Shown here piece after piece: positions 12,036 through 25,940 of a stretch of 64,000 nucleotides of DNA. How positions within the stretch are numbered: position 1 is the first letter of the stretch; each line of letters starts with the position of its first letter. The DNA is from Edolisoma coerulescens (lineage: Eukaryota; Chordata; Aves; Passeriformes; Campephagidae). The DNA lies in the NCBI GenBank assembly GCA_013397115.1, contig VWZW01005505.1:62001-126000 (forward strand), read 5' to 3'. The position numbers were made by a program, and so were the translations under genes. The notes beneath the pieces are model-generated. The model was not told the DNA's origin and did no database searches. It saw only the letters and a program-made list of their open reading frames with translations.

Positions 12036-15000
12036 GGTAAAGTATAAAAGTAAATAAAGCTGGAGCACAGGCAATCATAAGTCTTTTGTTTGATGTCGCC
12101 TATTTTTCAAATAGCTAACAACATCCAATCTACAAAGGGTCATAGAAGCAATAACTTGTCATGACACTCACACATAAAAAGACACTTTCCCTTTAACTAA
12201 AGACCAAAGCCCCCCAAACATTAATAATACACTGGTATCCAGACAGGAAACAGAACTACCCAAAATACAGTGTAGCAGGGAGGAAGTCTCTCTTAGTTTA
12301 TCCAACAAGCAGAGACAGGCTTTCTGCTGCTGTTTATTTGTGTTGGCTTCTGCAACAGACTACAGGGAACTCCATTAAAAAGTCAATAATGTGAATGCAG
12401 CCCACACTACTTATCACAGCTTTCCTAGGTTAAGTACAAGGAAAACAGCAATCTCTCAGTTATAAACTTTTGGCAACTTTTCCAAAAATAATCAGTTAAA
12501 AAAATTTTTTGGGTGTGTCCCAAGTACTCAGTTCACTAATTCACATCTACTTGCACATAATCTTACCATAAAAAGATCTGATTATGGATACAGCAGCTAG
12601 TTACAGCCTAGGAGAAGTACTCTAAAGAAAAATACCTACTAAATGTTCAAGATCAAAAACCAGCAATGGATAAGAAAAGCAAAGTCACAGTTAAGACACA
12701 CTGTGAATTACCAGTTACCAGTTGACTTTTTCAATTAAAATTTCCAAAGCAAATATTACTCCCTAAGCTTCTTTATGGTAGAATCCTTTAATTTCAGTTC
12801 ATGCAATCATAATTACTCTGAAAGAGCCTCTGAGCATGGCATATTCTACGTGGAGTTCTTCTCCAGATGCACGTACGCAACTCTACGAACAACAAAACCC
12901 CATTCAAAGGAAGGTCTTTGCGCCAGGGGTTTCGCACCAATTTGTTATGTTGGCAACTCTGTAGCATATGGCTTGCCCTTACCTAATTAAGCTCTGAAAA
13001 ATGAATACATTATATGTAAAAATGAAAGAAAGCATACTGTGGAGACTTTGAACTTACCAACTGCACAGCTAAATAGAACCAGAAAGGTGCTTGGGTTTTG
13101 CCATAGCTAAGAGACACTCATGAATTGCTGATACCCAGGTCCTCTTGAAGGTAAGTGCACGCCTACACTGTATTTGCCTACTGCCTGTCACTTATACAGC
13201 ACGGGTCAGAGGATCCAGCACCAACTGGGCTAGTTGTGCAGGGGAAAAGCCTTACTAGTTACACCACGTGGCACCGTGAACAGCTTCTTAGCTGGTGGGA
13301 CTTTGATTCTCTGGGACACATGCTTGGATTCTTGCATAGTAATGGACCAATTTACACTGTAGAGACACCAGAAATTAATTTGCCCCACTGCTGCCTGAGA
13401 AAAATACCAGCAGTTGATAAACAAGATTTGTTGTTTACAGGTGACTTTGCTATGGGAGGTTAACAGATGAATTAGAACATCTCGGCATTTCTACTTGAAA
13501 GTATTTGCATTACAAACATGATTCCATGAAATATTTTACATAGGTTACTTCATTCTGAACAATATTAAACTTGATGGCAGCAACAACAGAAGGATATGCA
13601 CTAGATCTACTGATGCACAACAGCATATCTCAAATTTTTCTGGCTTCTGAGCTCAGAGTATAACCAACAATCTCAAAAGACAAAGCCCTGGTGGCTTAAA
13701 TCCTGTCTAAGAAGGTACTTCATTAAAAGTTGTGACATTTTCAATGAAGCAAACACCAAAATAATAACTAGCCCTATGTAAAAATGTTTACACTTTACAA
13801 CAGCATTACTTTGATTGTATAGATTCACAGAATCATGTAAATTCATTTAGTCGTGATAAAGTGTCTTATTTACTTGACCTTTATTGCTCTTTCATTCCTG
13901 GCTACATATGGTAAATGTTCTGTCCAGGTGTATTTCACAAACAGTGTCTACACAGATCCCAAGAAAACACCAAATACAAAGGCAGCTGTTTCCCTTTCCG
14001 TGTGCAATGTGTACTGTTTTGGGGGACAGAAGGAAAGCCATACACTAGATACAATAATACTCCTCCTATACATCAGCTTCCATGTTAAAATAAGAAGCTG
14101 CCTGACCAACCTGCAATTTTCACATCCTCCTTCTCTTGCTGTTAGACTCAACAGACTAAAAATGGAAACTGGCATTATACAAGCACTTGAATAGAACTCA
14201 AATAGTGCAATAAAACAGTCTGCCGCTGATATTTTCCTTTTTTTTTTCTCTGAGAAAGTGAGAACTGATGTTGGCTTTGGTAGACCACAGACTACTAGAG
14301 ACTGTAATCCATATTCTCAAAGCCTTTGAGGAGTTAATCCCATAGATAAACTCAAGAGATGACTGCGATGGTGTGAACTGTCATAACCCTGACAGTCCAC
14401 CTCAGGCCTCAAGTTAATGAAAGAAAATTGTAAATTTACATGTGAATCTTAGAAAAATGTAGGTTGGAAATGACCCTTAAGATCATTGAGTCCAACCGTT
14501 AACTCAGCACTGCCATGTTCACCACCATACCGTGTCCCTAAATGCCACATCTACACATTTTTTAAATACCTGGAGGGATTATGACTCAACCACTTCACTG
14601 ACACTTGCAGACTGTTCTGACACTTGACAATGCTTTCAAGGAAGAAGTTTTTCCTAATATCCAACCTAAACCTCCCCTGGTGCAACTTGAAGACATTTCT
14701 TCTTGTCCTATGGTTTGTTACTTGTGAGAAGAGTCCAACCCCCACCTGGCTACAACCTCCTTCCAAGTGGCTGCAGAGAGTGGTAAGACCCCCTCAAGCC
14801 TCCTTTTCTCCAGGCTAAACAACCTCAGATCCCTCAGCCGCTCTTCACAAGACTTGTGCTCCAGACCCTTCATCAGATTTGTTGCCCTTCTCTGGACACA
14901 CTCCAGCACCTCAATGTCTTTCTTGTAGTGAGGGGCCCAGAACTGGACACAGCACTTGAGGTGTGGCCTCACCAGTGCCGAGTACAGAAGGAAGATCCTT

Positions 15001-15361
15001 CCCTGGTCCTGCTGCCACACTATTTTTGAGACAGACTTGGAAGCCACTGGTCTTCTTGGCCACCTGGGCACACTGCTGAATCATGTTCAGCTGCTGTCAG
15101 CCAGCACTTCCAGGACTTTTCTGCAAGACAGCTTTCCAGCCACTCTGCCCCCAGCCTGTAGTGGTGCAGGAGGTTTTTGTGACCCAGGTGCAGGACCCAG
15201 CACTTGGCCTTGGCCCATCGATCCAGCCTGTCCAGATCCCTCTGTGGAACCTTCTACCCTCCAGCAGATCAACATTCCCATCCAGCTTGCTGTCTCTGTG
15301 AACTTGCTGAGGGTGCACTCAATCTCCTCATTAATAAATCACTGATAAAGATTGTTGATAA

Positions 15362-15943
15362 CAGACAAAGCATCACCATCTGGGCAAGGAAGGTGATTAT
15401 CCTGCTCTGCTCTGCACTGCTGTGGCCTCACCTTGAATATTGTGTGCAGTTTTGGGCACAACAATATAAGAAGGCTATGAAGCTATTACAGAGCTTCCAA
15501 GGGAGGGCCATGAGGATGGTGAAGGGCCTTGAGGGGAAGCTGTATGCGGGGCAGCTGAGGTCACTTGGTCTGTTCAGCCTGGAGGAGACTGAGGGGAGAT
15601 CTCATCGCAGTCTACAACTTCCTTGTGAGGGGAAGAGGAGGGGTAGGCACTGATTTCTGTGGTGACCAGTGACAGGACCTAAGGAAGTGGCCTGAAGTTG
15701 TGTCAGGGGAGGTTTAGGTTGAATATTAGAAAAAAGTTCTTCACCCAGAGGGTGGCTGGGCACAGGAACAGGCTCCCCAGGGAAGTGGTCACAGCACCAA
15801 ACCTGACAGAGTTCAGCAAGCATTTGGACAACACTTTCGGGCACATGGTGTGACTCTCGGGGATGGTCCTGTGCAGGGCCGGGAGTTGAACTCGATGATC
15901 TTTGTGGGTCCCTTCCAACTCATCTTATTCTGTGATTCTGTGA
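15362..15943 (+). mobile_element. CR1 LINE, 5'-truncated, inserted into the antisense CR1
   Basis: Sense-strand CR1 from about GGCAAGGAAGGTGATTATCC to the tail GGTCCCTTCCAACT then repeated ATTCTGTG units. It includes the ORF2 C-terminal block (LLWPHLEYCVQFWAQ), the GGTGACCAGTGACAGGACCT segment and GTTCTTCACCCAGAGGGTGG. The GGTGACCAGTGACAGGAC segment and the CTTGTGGGTCCC-type tail suggest the CR1-E/J group, though I cannot assign a subfamily without a library. A short AGACA occurs on both sides (about 15363 and 15948) and could be a target-site duplication, but it is too short to be convincing. The 5' boundary is uncertain by about 20 bp. Confidence 0.88.
15380..15600 (+). pseudogene. CR1 ORF2 C-terminal remnant in the inner element
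   Basis: A short open stretch encodes the region after the reverse transcriptase domain of CR1 ORF2, recognisable by HLEYCVQFWAQQYKKAMKLL followed by a FSLEE-type motif. It lacks the endonuclease and the reverse transcriptase core, so it cannot support retrotransposition. The same conserved segment appears in the other CR1 copies here at 14718..15071 (minus) and 47400..47575 (plus). Confidence 0.8.
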
Positions 15944-16124
15944 AATTAGACAGGACTGGTCCCAATACTGAGCCATTGGGAACATCACTTGTGACCCGCC
16001 ACCAGCTGGATGTAACTCCATTCACCACCCTCTGGGCCCGGCCATTCAGCCAGTTTTCTACCCAGTGAAGAGTGCACCTCTCAGTGCCTTGATCAGCCAG
16101 TTTCTCCAGAAGAATGCTGTGGGA
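15944..16124 (-). pseudogene. CR1 reverse transcriptase remnant in the outer element
   Basis: On the minus strand this segment encodes a stretch typical of the C-terminal half of the CR1 reverse transcriptase: WVENWLNGRAQRVV, a serine/tryptophan stretch and GSVLGPVL. The upstream catalytic region is missing because the element is 5'-truncated at about 16124. The downstream part is interrupted by the nested CR1. Confidence 0.82.
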
Positions 16125-19100
16125 ATTCAGCAGTAAGAATTCAGGAATGTGTTGTCTTAGGCAGCACATGGCACAGCTCCTCACTTTAAGCTATTCTCCT
16201 TTGCTTTGAATCCCATGAATACAATGCCAGAGTGGTTGCACTGTCTGGCTGAACGCTGAGGGAAAAATAATGACAGAAAAGTCAGTCTGGCATCTTCATG
16301 TGAGTTAAGAAAATTTGTTTGGATCTCTCTATTTCTAATGAGTGGAGTTACTAACAAAGTTGTCAGAGACTCTCCTGCTACATTAACTCCGAGTGATAAG
16401 TATTTAAAGTGTAATGCTATCAGACTTGCACATCTTGTCTGCCTCACTGAGCCATGCCAAACTGTTCCTATGAGACTCTTAGAAGGATACGGTATCTGAC
16501 AACAAATCCAGGCTGCTTCCAGATAAAGCTGAAATTCTTATGCTCTTGAAATATAATCCATCCACAAATGATTTTAATTATCTATATATCTATCTACTTT
16601 GTCTTTTCAAACTACGGAACTCAAATAGCTAATTTCTAAAGCCTAAACTGTTTGCACCACTTGACCAGGCACTGACTTACGGGAAATTACACTATATTTC
16701 ATCTCATAGGGAGCTTATAGCATCTGCAATAGTGTATCTTCCCTTCAAAACTGATCACATAACATGCACTTGCTAGATCTTCACGTAAGCAGCACTTTAA
16801 ATATTTTATTAAGCTACGGAGTACAAAAATCCAGTGAATCATGCTAATATTTTACAAGACAAGCCAGTTCTGTATTATTAAATAATTCAATTCAACTTTT
16901 AAAGCAAATAATATTCTACTTTTACATTTATTCAATATATATTTCTGCCAACTTATTCAATAGATGTTGCTATTAAAAAGTGCAGCTAATCTTAACATTT
17001 TAGGTGGGAAGTATTCAGTACCCAACAAATCTAAACTACAGACTGGTAGCAAAATACAGTTATGCCATAAGCTAATCCTTGGATGCAAAGACAGCTGGGA
17101 AATACCCTTATTCCACAAATGGCAGGCATTTTACTTAAGCTTTTGCCCTTAAAGAAAAGACAGAAATACAGCATCAAAAACCTCAAAGGTGTCAGCTCAG
17201 AAAACAGAAGCATGTGAATAAAAGTAAAATAAAAAAGTAAAATAATCATGCTTTTAATTTAATTCAGTACTCTTTCAGCACCAAGTGCTGGTGTGCACTG
17301 GCTGACATGCAGATGGTTTCTTCCTTCTCACACTGCTGGGGGGAGAGGATTCACAGTAAATCACATTTTCTTTGTGCTGCCACTTCCTCTGTGGAAAATC
17401 GAAGCATTCTCTACCAAATCCAGCAAACAGGAAAACAGAAGGGGGAAAAGAAGTGATAAAAACTGTCCATGAGTTTGGCAGAAAGATTAAATTAACTGAA
17501 AACTGTGTCTTTATAGAAATGGAGATAGACTATCAAAATATTCAAGGACAGAGAGACTCAGCCCAGAAGCCCAAATACTTTTGATATGACAGCCAGGTGT
17601 CCAGCAACAAAAATGTGATTTAGAATAACTTCCTTCATGAAAGGATCTATGACAAGAACTTTTGACCGCAGTTTAGAAGAAAATGGATACTATGCATCAA
17701 TGAATGCAATATTACATAAACACGTCTGGAAGGCCCTAGACTCCAGACTGCTGGAAGCTGAGATATTATATAAATAAACTATCACCACGCAAAAAGAAAT
17801 ATTACACATTAATTTATAAATAGACTGGTCTCAATCTGAATAGAGTTATTGCATAATTTTAACGTTCCTAATGCAATTTTTACATTAGATACATGACTTT
17901 TTTTTTTTAGCTTATGCTGAAATTGCTTCACCTTGCTAAAGAATAATTTCACTAATTTTGGGCTTCATATATATAGAATGCTTTGCAATACTTGGAAGAT
18001 GTAAAAAAGCCTACCTTATAATTTCAAAAAAATTTTTTGGCAGCATTTTAGTCCTATTTTAAATTATTTCATACAGTGCAACCATGCCAACAGAGTGCTG
18101 AATCACACGGCAAGCAGGTCACACTGTATTAAAAGTCACACAGGACTTCTACAAAATTTGTACTAAATACGGAATTGTGAATAAGGCCCAGCAAAATTCT
18201 ACTTAACTTCTCAAAATACATCAGAATGTGCATCACCCTGCCAGTGAGATTGAACGGCAGCTATTGTTATTTTGTGCAACATTACTATTTAGTTGACGAC
18301 TGCTATCATAGAATAAAGGTCAATATTGCTAGGCCTTATGCATACACAACAACTAAACACTCCTCATCTTCAGAGCTATAATACCACTGATCCAGAACAA
18401 AACTGTATCTAGAAAATACGTGTTTAAAAACCCTGAATCCTACCATCCTAAATCTTTGGATCTTGTGTATCGTTGTACACGAACAGCACCTGAAAAATAT
18501 GAAGGAGAATAAATCTATTAATTTGGTCAAGTTTCTAAATAGAGAGATTCCACTGTGATCAGTAAAAAATGTCCTAGTGCTATTGCAGTATAGATCTCCT
18601 TGCAGCGCTGTCTCCTATACTGTCCTAAATGCAATGTTTGGCCAGTTCCATGATGATCCAGTCAGTGATACATGGCTCTTCAGATCATTGCACTGGAAGA
18701 CAACAGAGGAAGAACAGCTCTAGCACTCAGAATACTGCACTACAAAAGGCATCCAATGTCAGAAATTATCTCTGGCCTGTACTTCTGATGGAGGCGTCTG
18801 TCTAAAAACTAGTGTCAGGGGTAGGATTCCTGAAAGCATATGCAGAACAATGAGAAAGTTAGTTTAGTCCAAAAATGGTGGCAAAAAAGATAACTTACTT
18901 GATAGAGAACAGTTACAAAAGCTGTGTAAAACTGTAACCAAATAAGCAGAAATAGGAATTACTGAAGTAGAGCAGACCATCAGGAACAATACCCTGTCTG
19001 AAAGTGGCCAGTACAAAGGGAGGGAATGAATGCCTTCCAGTCTACTTACTCACTAACAGCTTGCTCTTTCTCTAACCAGTCCAAAACTCATGCTCTCACT

Positions 19101-22100
19101 GATGTCTCGTGGCACTTTGTTCTGTAGGCTAAACATGCACTATATCAAAATGTATTTTCTTCTATCAATTTCAATTTAAATTCAACTGATTATTCCCTTG
19201 TTCTTGTATAATGAGTATGCACTGTTTGCCCTGCAGTACACAAAGAAAAATTTTTATACTACTACTGTTTGATTCACTTTATTTTTATGGGTAAAACACA
19301 CAAAAGCATTAAGAACTAATTGCCTAAAGCAAAAAAGCAAAATTTAGGATTTTTATGGGTCAGGCAAAGGCAACTGTGGAGATGAGGAAAGCTATTTTCA
19401 GATACCTGTTGTTTCTGTGCAGAATAAATCAAAACTGACATTTGGAAGTTGACAGAATAGAAAGTGACTTGAGGAGAGGTGAAAGAGGAAAGAAAAACTA
19501 TCCCTAACATTTTTTGCATTTGTTTCTTTTACCTCTAGGTATCAAAATATCCCCATATATTTAAATACATCTGGGATGCTCTAAAAATTTCTTTCATGTA
19601 AGCAAGAAGTCCACTAATTTGTTTTATTTGACTCATCTCTTGCCCATGCAATTTGAGAAAAACCCTGGACACAACAGCAATCACCAGCACAGAAGACCAC
19701 TGTTGACTCAAAAGATCACTGTACTTTACTGGACTCTTCCAGATAAGCCAATACCATTGTTTCCTGTAAGCAAAAATTAAATATTTTATGAAATGAGCAC
19801 ACCAATTTTTACATTGTAGAGCACAGGTTAATCTTCCCCCCCAAGCCAACTCAAATCTGCCAGTATCTAACTTTATTAAAAATTATCTATTTGCCTCAAA
19901 GGTGTGTTGAATCTGTGGACATTATTACATGAATTAGCACATTTTTAAGCAAGGTAAAATGTCTTATGCATGCTGTTAAGGTCCTCAGTCTGTCAGTCTG
20001 GATTCACTGCAAGGCACAAGAGGTAATATCTACACCTTAGACACTTAAAATTAGAAACACATGAATTGCATTCTCCTAAGGCTCCAGAGGTGGAAAAAAA
20101 CTTCTATCAAATCCACTTTGAGTGAATGCAAGTTGAGAGAAATGTAAATTTTAGTGAATTTATGTTTTGGTGGCATACTTGTGTATCAGGACCAATACTT
20201 CAGGAGACCCAACTCCTCTGCTTAGAATTCAATAGTACTCCTGTTGACTGGGTTTGATGTTTAATATAATGGTATTGCTGAATTCCTAGGAATAAAAACT
20301 GTTAACTATTCTATTTTGTGATGAACACAACTGTGATGACTGCTCACCTGAACCAAAAATAAACCACCAGATTTTGCCCCCCCAAATGGTTCCAATTCAT
20401 AATGCACCTATCTGGAGACAGAAGCAATCAATAATTCTGCTTTTCAAAAACATAATGGAACCTTCTACAAAAGTTTGGCAGCACCATGAGGCCAATGTAA
20501 GCAAATGAGATTTAAGGGTAGCTGTAATTTTATCTTTTTTTTTTTTCCTGATGTTTCAAATGAGCAGAATAGACTTTCAGACAGAGCAGACTTCTAAGGT
20601 TTGGGAGCTCAACCTCAATTATGTCATCACTGACACATGCAGAGATAGTGCACGTCTATCTCTGTGCAAAGACGTAGCATTTTACTTGCCATTTCCATAC
20701 AAGGAGATCAATCAATCTTAAGAAAGTTAAAGAGAGGAGGGATACATCCAGCTGCAGCTATTTTAGTTTGCTCCAACTTCTCTCATTTAAGGTTTTGTAT
20801 GTCTCTCCCTGACTTTCCTTGATGCAAACTAGCTAAATTTTTCCCTCCTGGGAATGGGTCATCATGCTTTTTTGTTTGTTCAAAAACCCCTACAAGATAC
20901 ATTAACTGTCAGAACGAGGAGAAAACTATTAAATGTGTAAAAGACGGTGGTCCAAGATTGTGATCAATCATAGTACGGCACCTACTGACTGGTGTGCCCT
21001 CTCTCTGCTGACAGACCCCATTCATGCTGGATTGAACTGGGTTCTCTGAGAGAGACCATGACCCTCACCTGCCACCTGACATTAGAGAGCTCTGCCCGAT
21101 TCTCTAATGGATAGACCACATCAATAAATATGATTCCTTGCACTGAGTTGAGGAAACAGATAGAAAGAAAAGATTAATCTCTGCCGACTGACATTACAGG
21201 AAAGATGTAAAAGATAACAGAAATTACTGGCTAGGTTTCATGTGAACTCTGGTTCATTGATGCATGAGATAAGCTTTCCCAGCAGGCTCTAGCAGGAATT
21301 GGATTTTTGTTTCTCTGTGAACACTTTATGCCTGTCTTCATCTTCTTTTAACATCCTTCTGAGATGAAACCCTGTAGCTGGTGGTGTTTGCCCTTAGCAC
21401 AGGCTTATGACTGACTTCCACAGAACCATATGGCTGCATTTAACATAACTCTAAGCCAGCACAGAAACTGTGTTATGCTGTGAATTTGTCATAGTTTATT
21501 TTCTGGGCAGAATTGCAATAAAAAAATTGCTTAGGAAGAAATAAAAGTGAATTTCCCCTTCCTTGGGGTCAGTATTAATGCTATCACAGTCCCGGAAAAA
21601 CTCTAAGATCACAGCAGATGAAATGATGATCAAAGTTTGGAGGAAAGAAAGAAAGAGAAGACAGCTATTATCCATATGCAAAAACAGAGGAAACATCTGT
21701 GGGAAATGGAGATAAGCCTCTTCTACCACATTATTCAAATGTTTCAGAAAAGCACTTTACATATGGTAACACTTGCTTGAATTTGGCTGGGTTTATACCA
21801 AGGACCCGCCTTCTTTGCAAACTGAATACTGAAATCCAAGAAACAACAAAAGTCCTTCTAGGGCTAAAGTGTCTTCCTCACTGCTTGTGTGTTCTTTCAC
21901 ATCTGGCCCCTGCAGGCTACAGCTCCACTGCTGGCTGCTGGAGAAAGAATGGAGAAGTCAGGCATAGCAACTTGCAGCTGAAGCTTCAAAGAGCAATCCA
22001 GACAAGACAGTGTGGTAATCTGCTGTGAAAGTCACCAGGACATGATGACTTGAAGGACTGAACGCTGACAAAAGCCCCGAACTTCCTCTCCCTTTTGGTG

Positions 22101-24670
22101 TGCTAGAGTAGATCTTCCTCTGCATCACCCCTACTTTCCTGGCAGTACAAGAAAGAACATAGTGCAACAGGATGCAGAGGGTACCTGTTATCCTTGTATT
22201 TGTTTCTCCAAGTTCAGATTCAGGCTGCTAGTTCTGGACCCCAGAGAAGAAGAGGTTCATTTCTGCATATCTATGATCAAAAGAACCAGAATAATCAGAT
22301 GGCTCTGCCAAGCCTCCTCCTTTGTGCTCCTCTCTGCTACGCTGCACTCTGGGAAGATGAACAAGGGGAACAAACACTTTGCAGAAGCCACACTTTGCAG
22401 AAATGAGCAAGAGAGTCCAATGCAAAGAATGCCTCATGCTGGGTGAACAAGGAAAGAAACATGGCTCAATTGTAGTTACTCATACTGCTCCTGGCAGAAC
22501 TGTCCCATTGCTTACTTTCCAGATGAGAGTGAAATTAGATCTATGTATCGCTGAAAAACATCAAGCAGCTCTGTTGCCTTACAGGCTTCCTCTGGATCTC
22601 TGAGAGAACTCGTACTTACATAGACTTCCACCTAGGTTACAGTAAGTGACTTGGCTCTCGATATTGTTGGTGATGTTCACTTCTGAAGGAGGCAGAAGTT
22701 GGGAGTGAACTTGGCAGCCCTTTACTGCACTTTCTGATACTGAATTCAGTATTTCTGATACAATATTCCTGCTATTGCAGTTCTCATCTCTCCAAAGGAA
22801 GGGAGAGCCGAGGAAAGCCTCTGAATTTTGCAGTGAGGACCTGAAATGCTTATGTGAGCAGTAAGGATTTATATTACAATTCCTTATCTTCTCTGCTCTT
22901 CTGGAATCATACCCCTAACAAGATAGAGACAGGAAAAGTTGTCTCTGAGATGAGGCATTCTAACCTTAGTCAGTTCCTATCCTAAATACTGAATAAGTTA
23001 CAGTTTCCAGGCAGAAAATCAAGGAAATGTAGAGCACAACTACTCCTCCAGTCTTTTTACTACCCTTGCTGTCTTCATAAAGTTGAAAGAGAACAATTGC
23101 TCTAAATATCTCAAAAGGCACATGAAGAGTATTTCAAAAAGAAATACAGTTTAAGAGGGACCCAGAGCTGCATTATGTACCCAAGGATTAATTCAGAAAT
23201 TGGAGCAATGGTTAAAATTTTGTCTGGACTGACTGAGCTAGTGGACATTTTAAAAGAAAATAAAACCAGAAAGAATTTAAAGAAGTGAAGTATTATTCTG
23301 CCAGTGACTGGCAGGATCTGATTCTGCCTGAAGCTGCAAGCAGGCTGAAGATTCCATCATAATGGCTCTGTGAACCTTAGCTCACTTACTGATGTCCATA
23401 GCTGTGCTCCTCTCGCAATTCAGAGTCTATGATAAGTCGTGATGAACTCTGTGCTGCCACTTCTATGGTACAAGCAGTCACTCACAGAGCCAGAGTCTGT
23501 CACTACAGCAACAGCACTGTCATAACCTCTGAGTTACAGCCACTACGACCAACTTGGGGACTGTGCACACACATGTGATGCAACAGTCATTCCTGTTTTC
23601 CAGTCATTGTTCCTTGGTGAAAACTTGAATACTATGCTTGCACAGTCTCTCATATGCAACATGTCAAGTTTCACAGAACTGAGAGACCACCATTCACGAA
23701 TTCAACAATTCAACAGAGGATTACATCTTATGCTCAGAGGAGGGTGATGCTTTATCTTTTATGGTTCTCATTTCCACACATGCCTTTTTGCAGCTGAACT
23801 TCTCTTCGTGCAATCAGCATTATCAGAGATGTTGAATGCAGGCACCATACAGTCATCCAGGTCTTTGTTTTGCCATGACATTTGGTATTTTTTCCTCACC
23901 TGTTTGAATGCGACAGAAAGAATCTCCAGAATCTGTTAAAATTCCCTTCTGGTTCAACTTGACCTGCACTTATTGGGATGGTAAGCTCAGCTGCAGCCAA
24001 GGAACTGTAGAAAGAAGTTAGCTTTTAATTTTGCAAGTTTTGTGTGCTAGCTTTATAACGTTGATGAAAATTTTTTACTAGAGTGTTAACTTGTGATTTT
24101 ATTTAAGAAAGTTTGAAGAAACTTTAGAAATCATATTGAAAACTTTCTTATCTGCACAGGCCATCACGGATAGAAAATCTTTGATTATTTCTGGCTTCTG
24201 TCACTAGTAGAGCATGTGCCAGCAGACAAGGTTTCTCACCATGTCGAGTCAGTCCTATAGCTGATGAGGTGCATGCAATTCAAAAGGATTTCACAAATAA
24301 TCACAAGCAGTAAAGGACAAGAAATTATCTCAGTTTTCATCCTAGATATTCAGCCTCTGGTCCTCTAGCATATTATCCATGTCCCACCTTGCTTAACCAA
24401 CCAGTCTCAGTTTCTCCTTGTGGACTAATCCATCTACCCATTTGGGCACCCACTCCTATTCCTTTTGTACTCAGCCTTTTTCAGTTTTCTCCTCTACCAC
24501 TATCAAGTTTAAGCATGCCCTAAACTCAGCTCTCCTGAACTTTCTCCCCAACAGGTGACAAAAATCCCCAATCAACCTCCTTGTAAAAAATTCCTGCTTA
24601 AATATAACAGGAAGTTTTCAAACCCCAACCATGCAAAAATATGAAATTTTCAGAAAATGAGGGGACAACA

Positions 24671-24717
24671 GAAAAAAGAAAATATAGAATATAGAAAAAT
24701 ATAGAAATAGAAAATAC
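24671..24717. repeat. A-rich degenerate ATAGAA repeat
   Basis: GAAAAAAGAAAATATAGAAT followed by further ATAGAAA units. This is simple-sequence DNA with imperfect 6-8 base periodicity. Confidence 0.7.
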
Positions 24718-25560
24718 TAGCAAGCTTTATCGATAAGTAATATAAATACAGTCATTCACTGATAGTGAATCTTACATACTTTCAGATTTTGACACCTAAG
24801 TAACTTGGGGAATAGGACTATCAGGTTAGGTAAAAGGAAAACAGACTTCTTACTTCAAACTAAGCTGATTTGTCAACAGGTACACTAGTATATGTTTATA
24901 TATTAGAGAAGAGAATAAAGCCAACAATACATATCACTAAAATACATTGAGATTTCCAGCTGTTTTATGATAATTAATGCACTGTGAATACATCTCCCGA
25001 AGCTATAAACAACTATTTTTTAGGTCTGGGACTATGAATAATTAGAATTTCTATGTAAAATGTCTATTTCTATAATCATTCTTAACACTAAAATTGTCAA
25101 ATTCATTAGATTAATATTCTCTCTGTAAGCCATACAAATGAAGAAATAGTATATCATAATGTAATACACGCATGACATGAAAACAAAGAAACAAATATAT
25201 AATGATTCTAGCTGTGACACAGTATGTTAGTGACATTGATAAACTGAATCTTCATGCTGATAGCATGTTGTAGTCTCAAATCTATTATGCTTTGGAACTG
25301 ATGTATTATTATCTCTGGACAACTTTCACACCAGGAGATGATCCCTGCTAGCATAATTTTAAAAATGAAGGGATTACAAACAAGATAAATGTCATTGTAT
25401 TCATTGTATATACCTGAATTAGTATCAACTAACAGAAATTTCATATAACACAGTCCATTTGCTAAAATACTTACATTTGGTGATTCTATTACATAATAGA
25501 ATAAAGCATAAACCAGGCATGGTTCTATCAACACTACTACAGCATTTATGCATCTGAACC

Positions 25561-25940
25561 GGTATTGTATGGTAATTGTTCTACATGGAACAATAGTATT
25601 TGGCTTTGTTCTGTTTTAATACAATACGCTTACATTTTTACTTTGAAGAAAATATATTGGGATCGTCTGGTAATTATCTGCAATATCTTTGAGTTTGCTG
25701 ATAATGATTGACTAATTGAATTTAACATACCATCTTCTTCCTGCTGTTGATTTTAATTTGTGGCTAAGTGAAAGCTTAAGAGTTTTTGGGACAAGCAAAT
25801 CAATGCGCTGCATCAATATATATTACAGATTAATTAGTGGGCAACTGCAATCCCCTCATTTAATCAAATAGCACATTGTCCCTTTTATAAAGTTAAGAGT
25901 TACTATTAGCAAAACAGAATTTGGACATAAAAATCTGATT
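25561..25940. other. AT-rich candidate conserved non-coding element
   Basis: A run with TAATGATTGACTAATTGAA, GATTAATTAGTGGGCAACTG and CTCATTTAATCAAATAGC, dense in homeodomain and POU-like cores and free of recognisable transposon sequence. It lies in the intron between the two TENM3 exons. Composition alone suggests possible conserved regulatory DNA. Confidence 0.3.

Larger units (their letters stand above)
14445..16124 (-). mobile_element. CR1 LINE fragment, antisense on +, split by a younger CR1
   Basis: Read on the minus strand, this is about 1.1 kb of CR1 3' sequence in two pieces, 15944..16124 (upstream in element sense) and 14445..15361 (downstream). On the plus strand the tail appears as AGGTTGGAAATGACCCTTAAG followed by the familiar GAGTCCAACC. 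The phrase CAGGACTGGTCCCAATACTGAGCC resumes straight after the inserted element, as expected if the two parts were once continuous. The piece at 15944..16124 encodes reverse transcriptase C-terminal remnants, including GSVLGPVL. The 14718..15071 piece encodes the ORF2 C-terminal region (LVRPHLKCCVQFWAP). Frameshifts and stops make it a dead copy. Confidence 0.93.

Noticed and set aside
13155..13463. 102-codon plus-strand open frame
   Set aside because: No family resemblance, overlapped by an antisense frame, and no exon-like splice sites.
21080..21109. 9-bp inverted repeat (CATTAGAGA/TCTCTAATG) with a 12-base loop
   Set aside because: Isolated short stem in single-copy-looking DNA; hairpins of this size are common by chance in 64 kb.
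22162..22446. Overlapping open frames on both strands
   Set aside because: The overlap on both strands without domain similarity fits chance rather than a gene.
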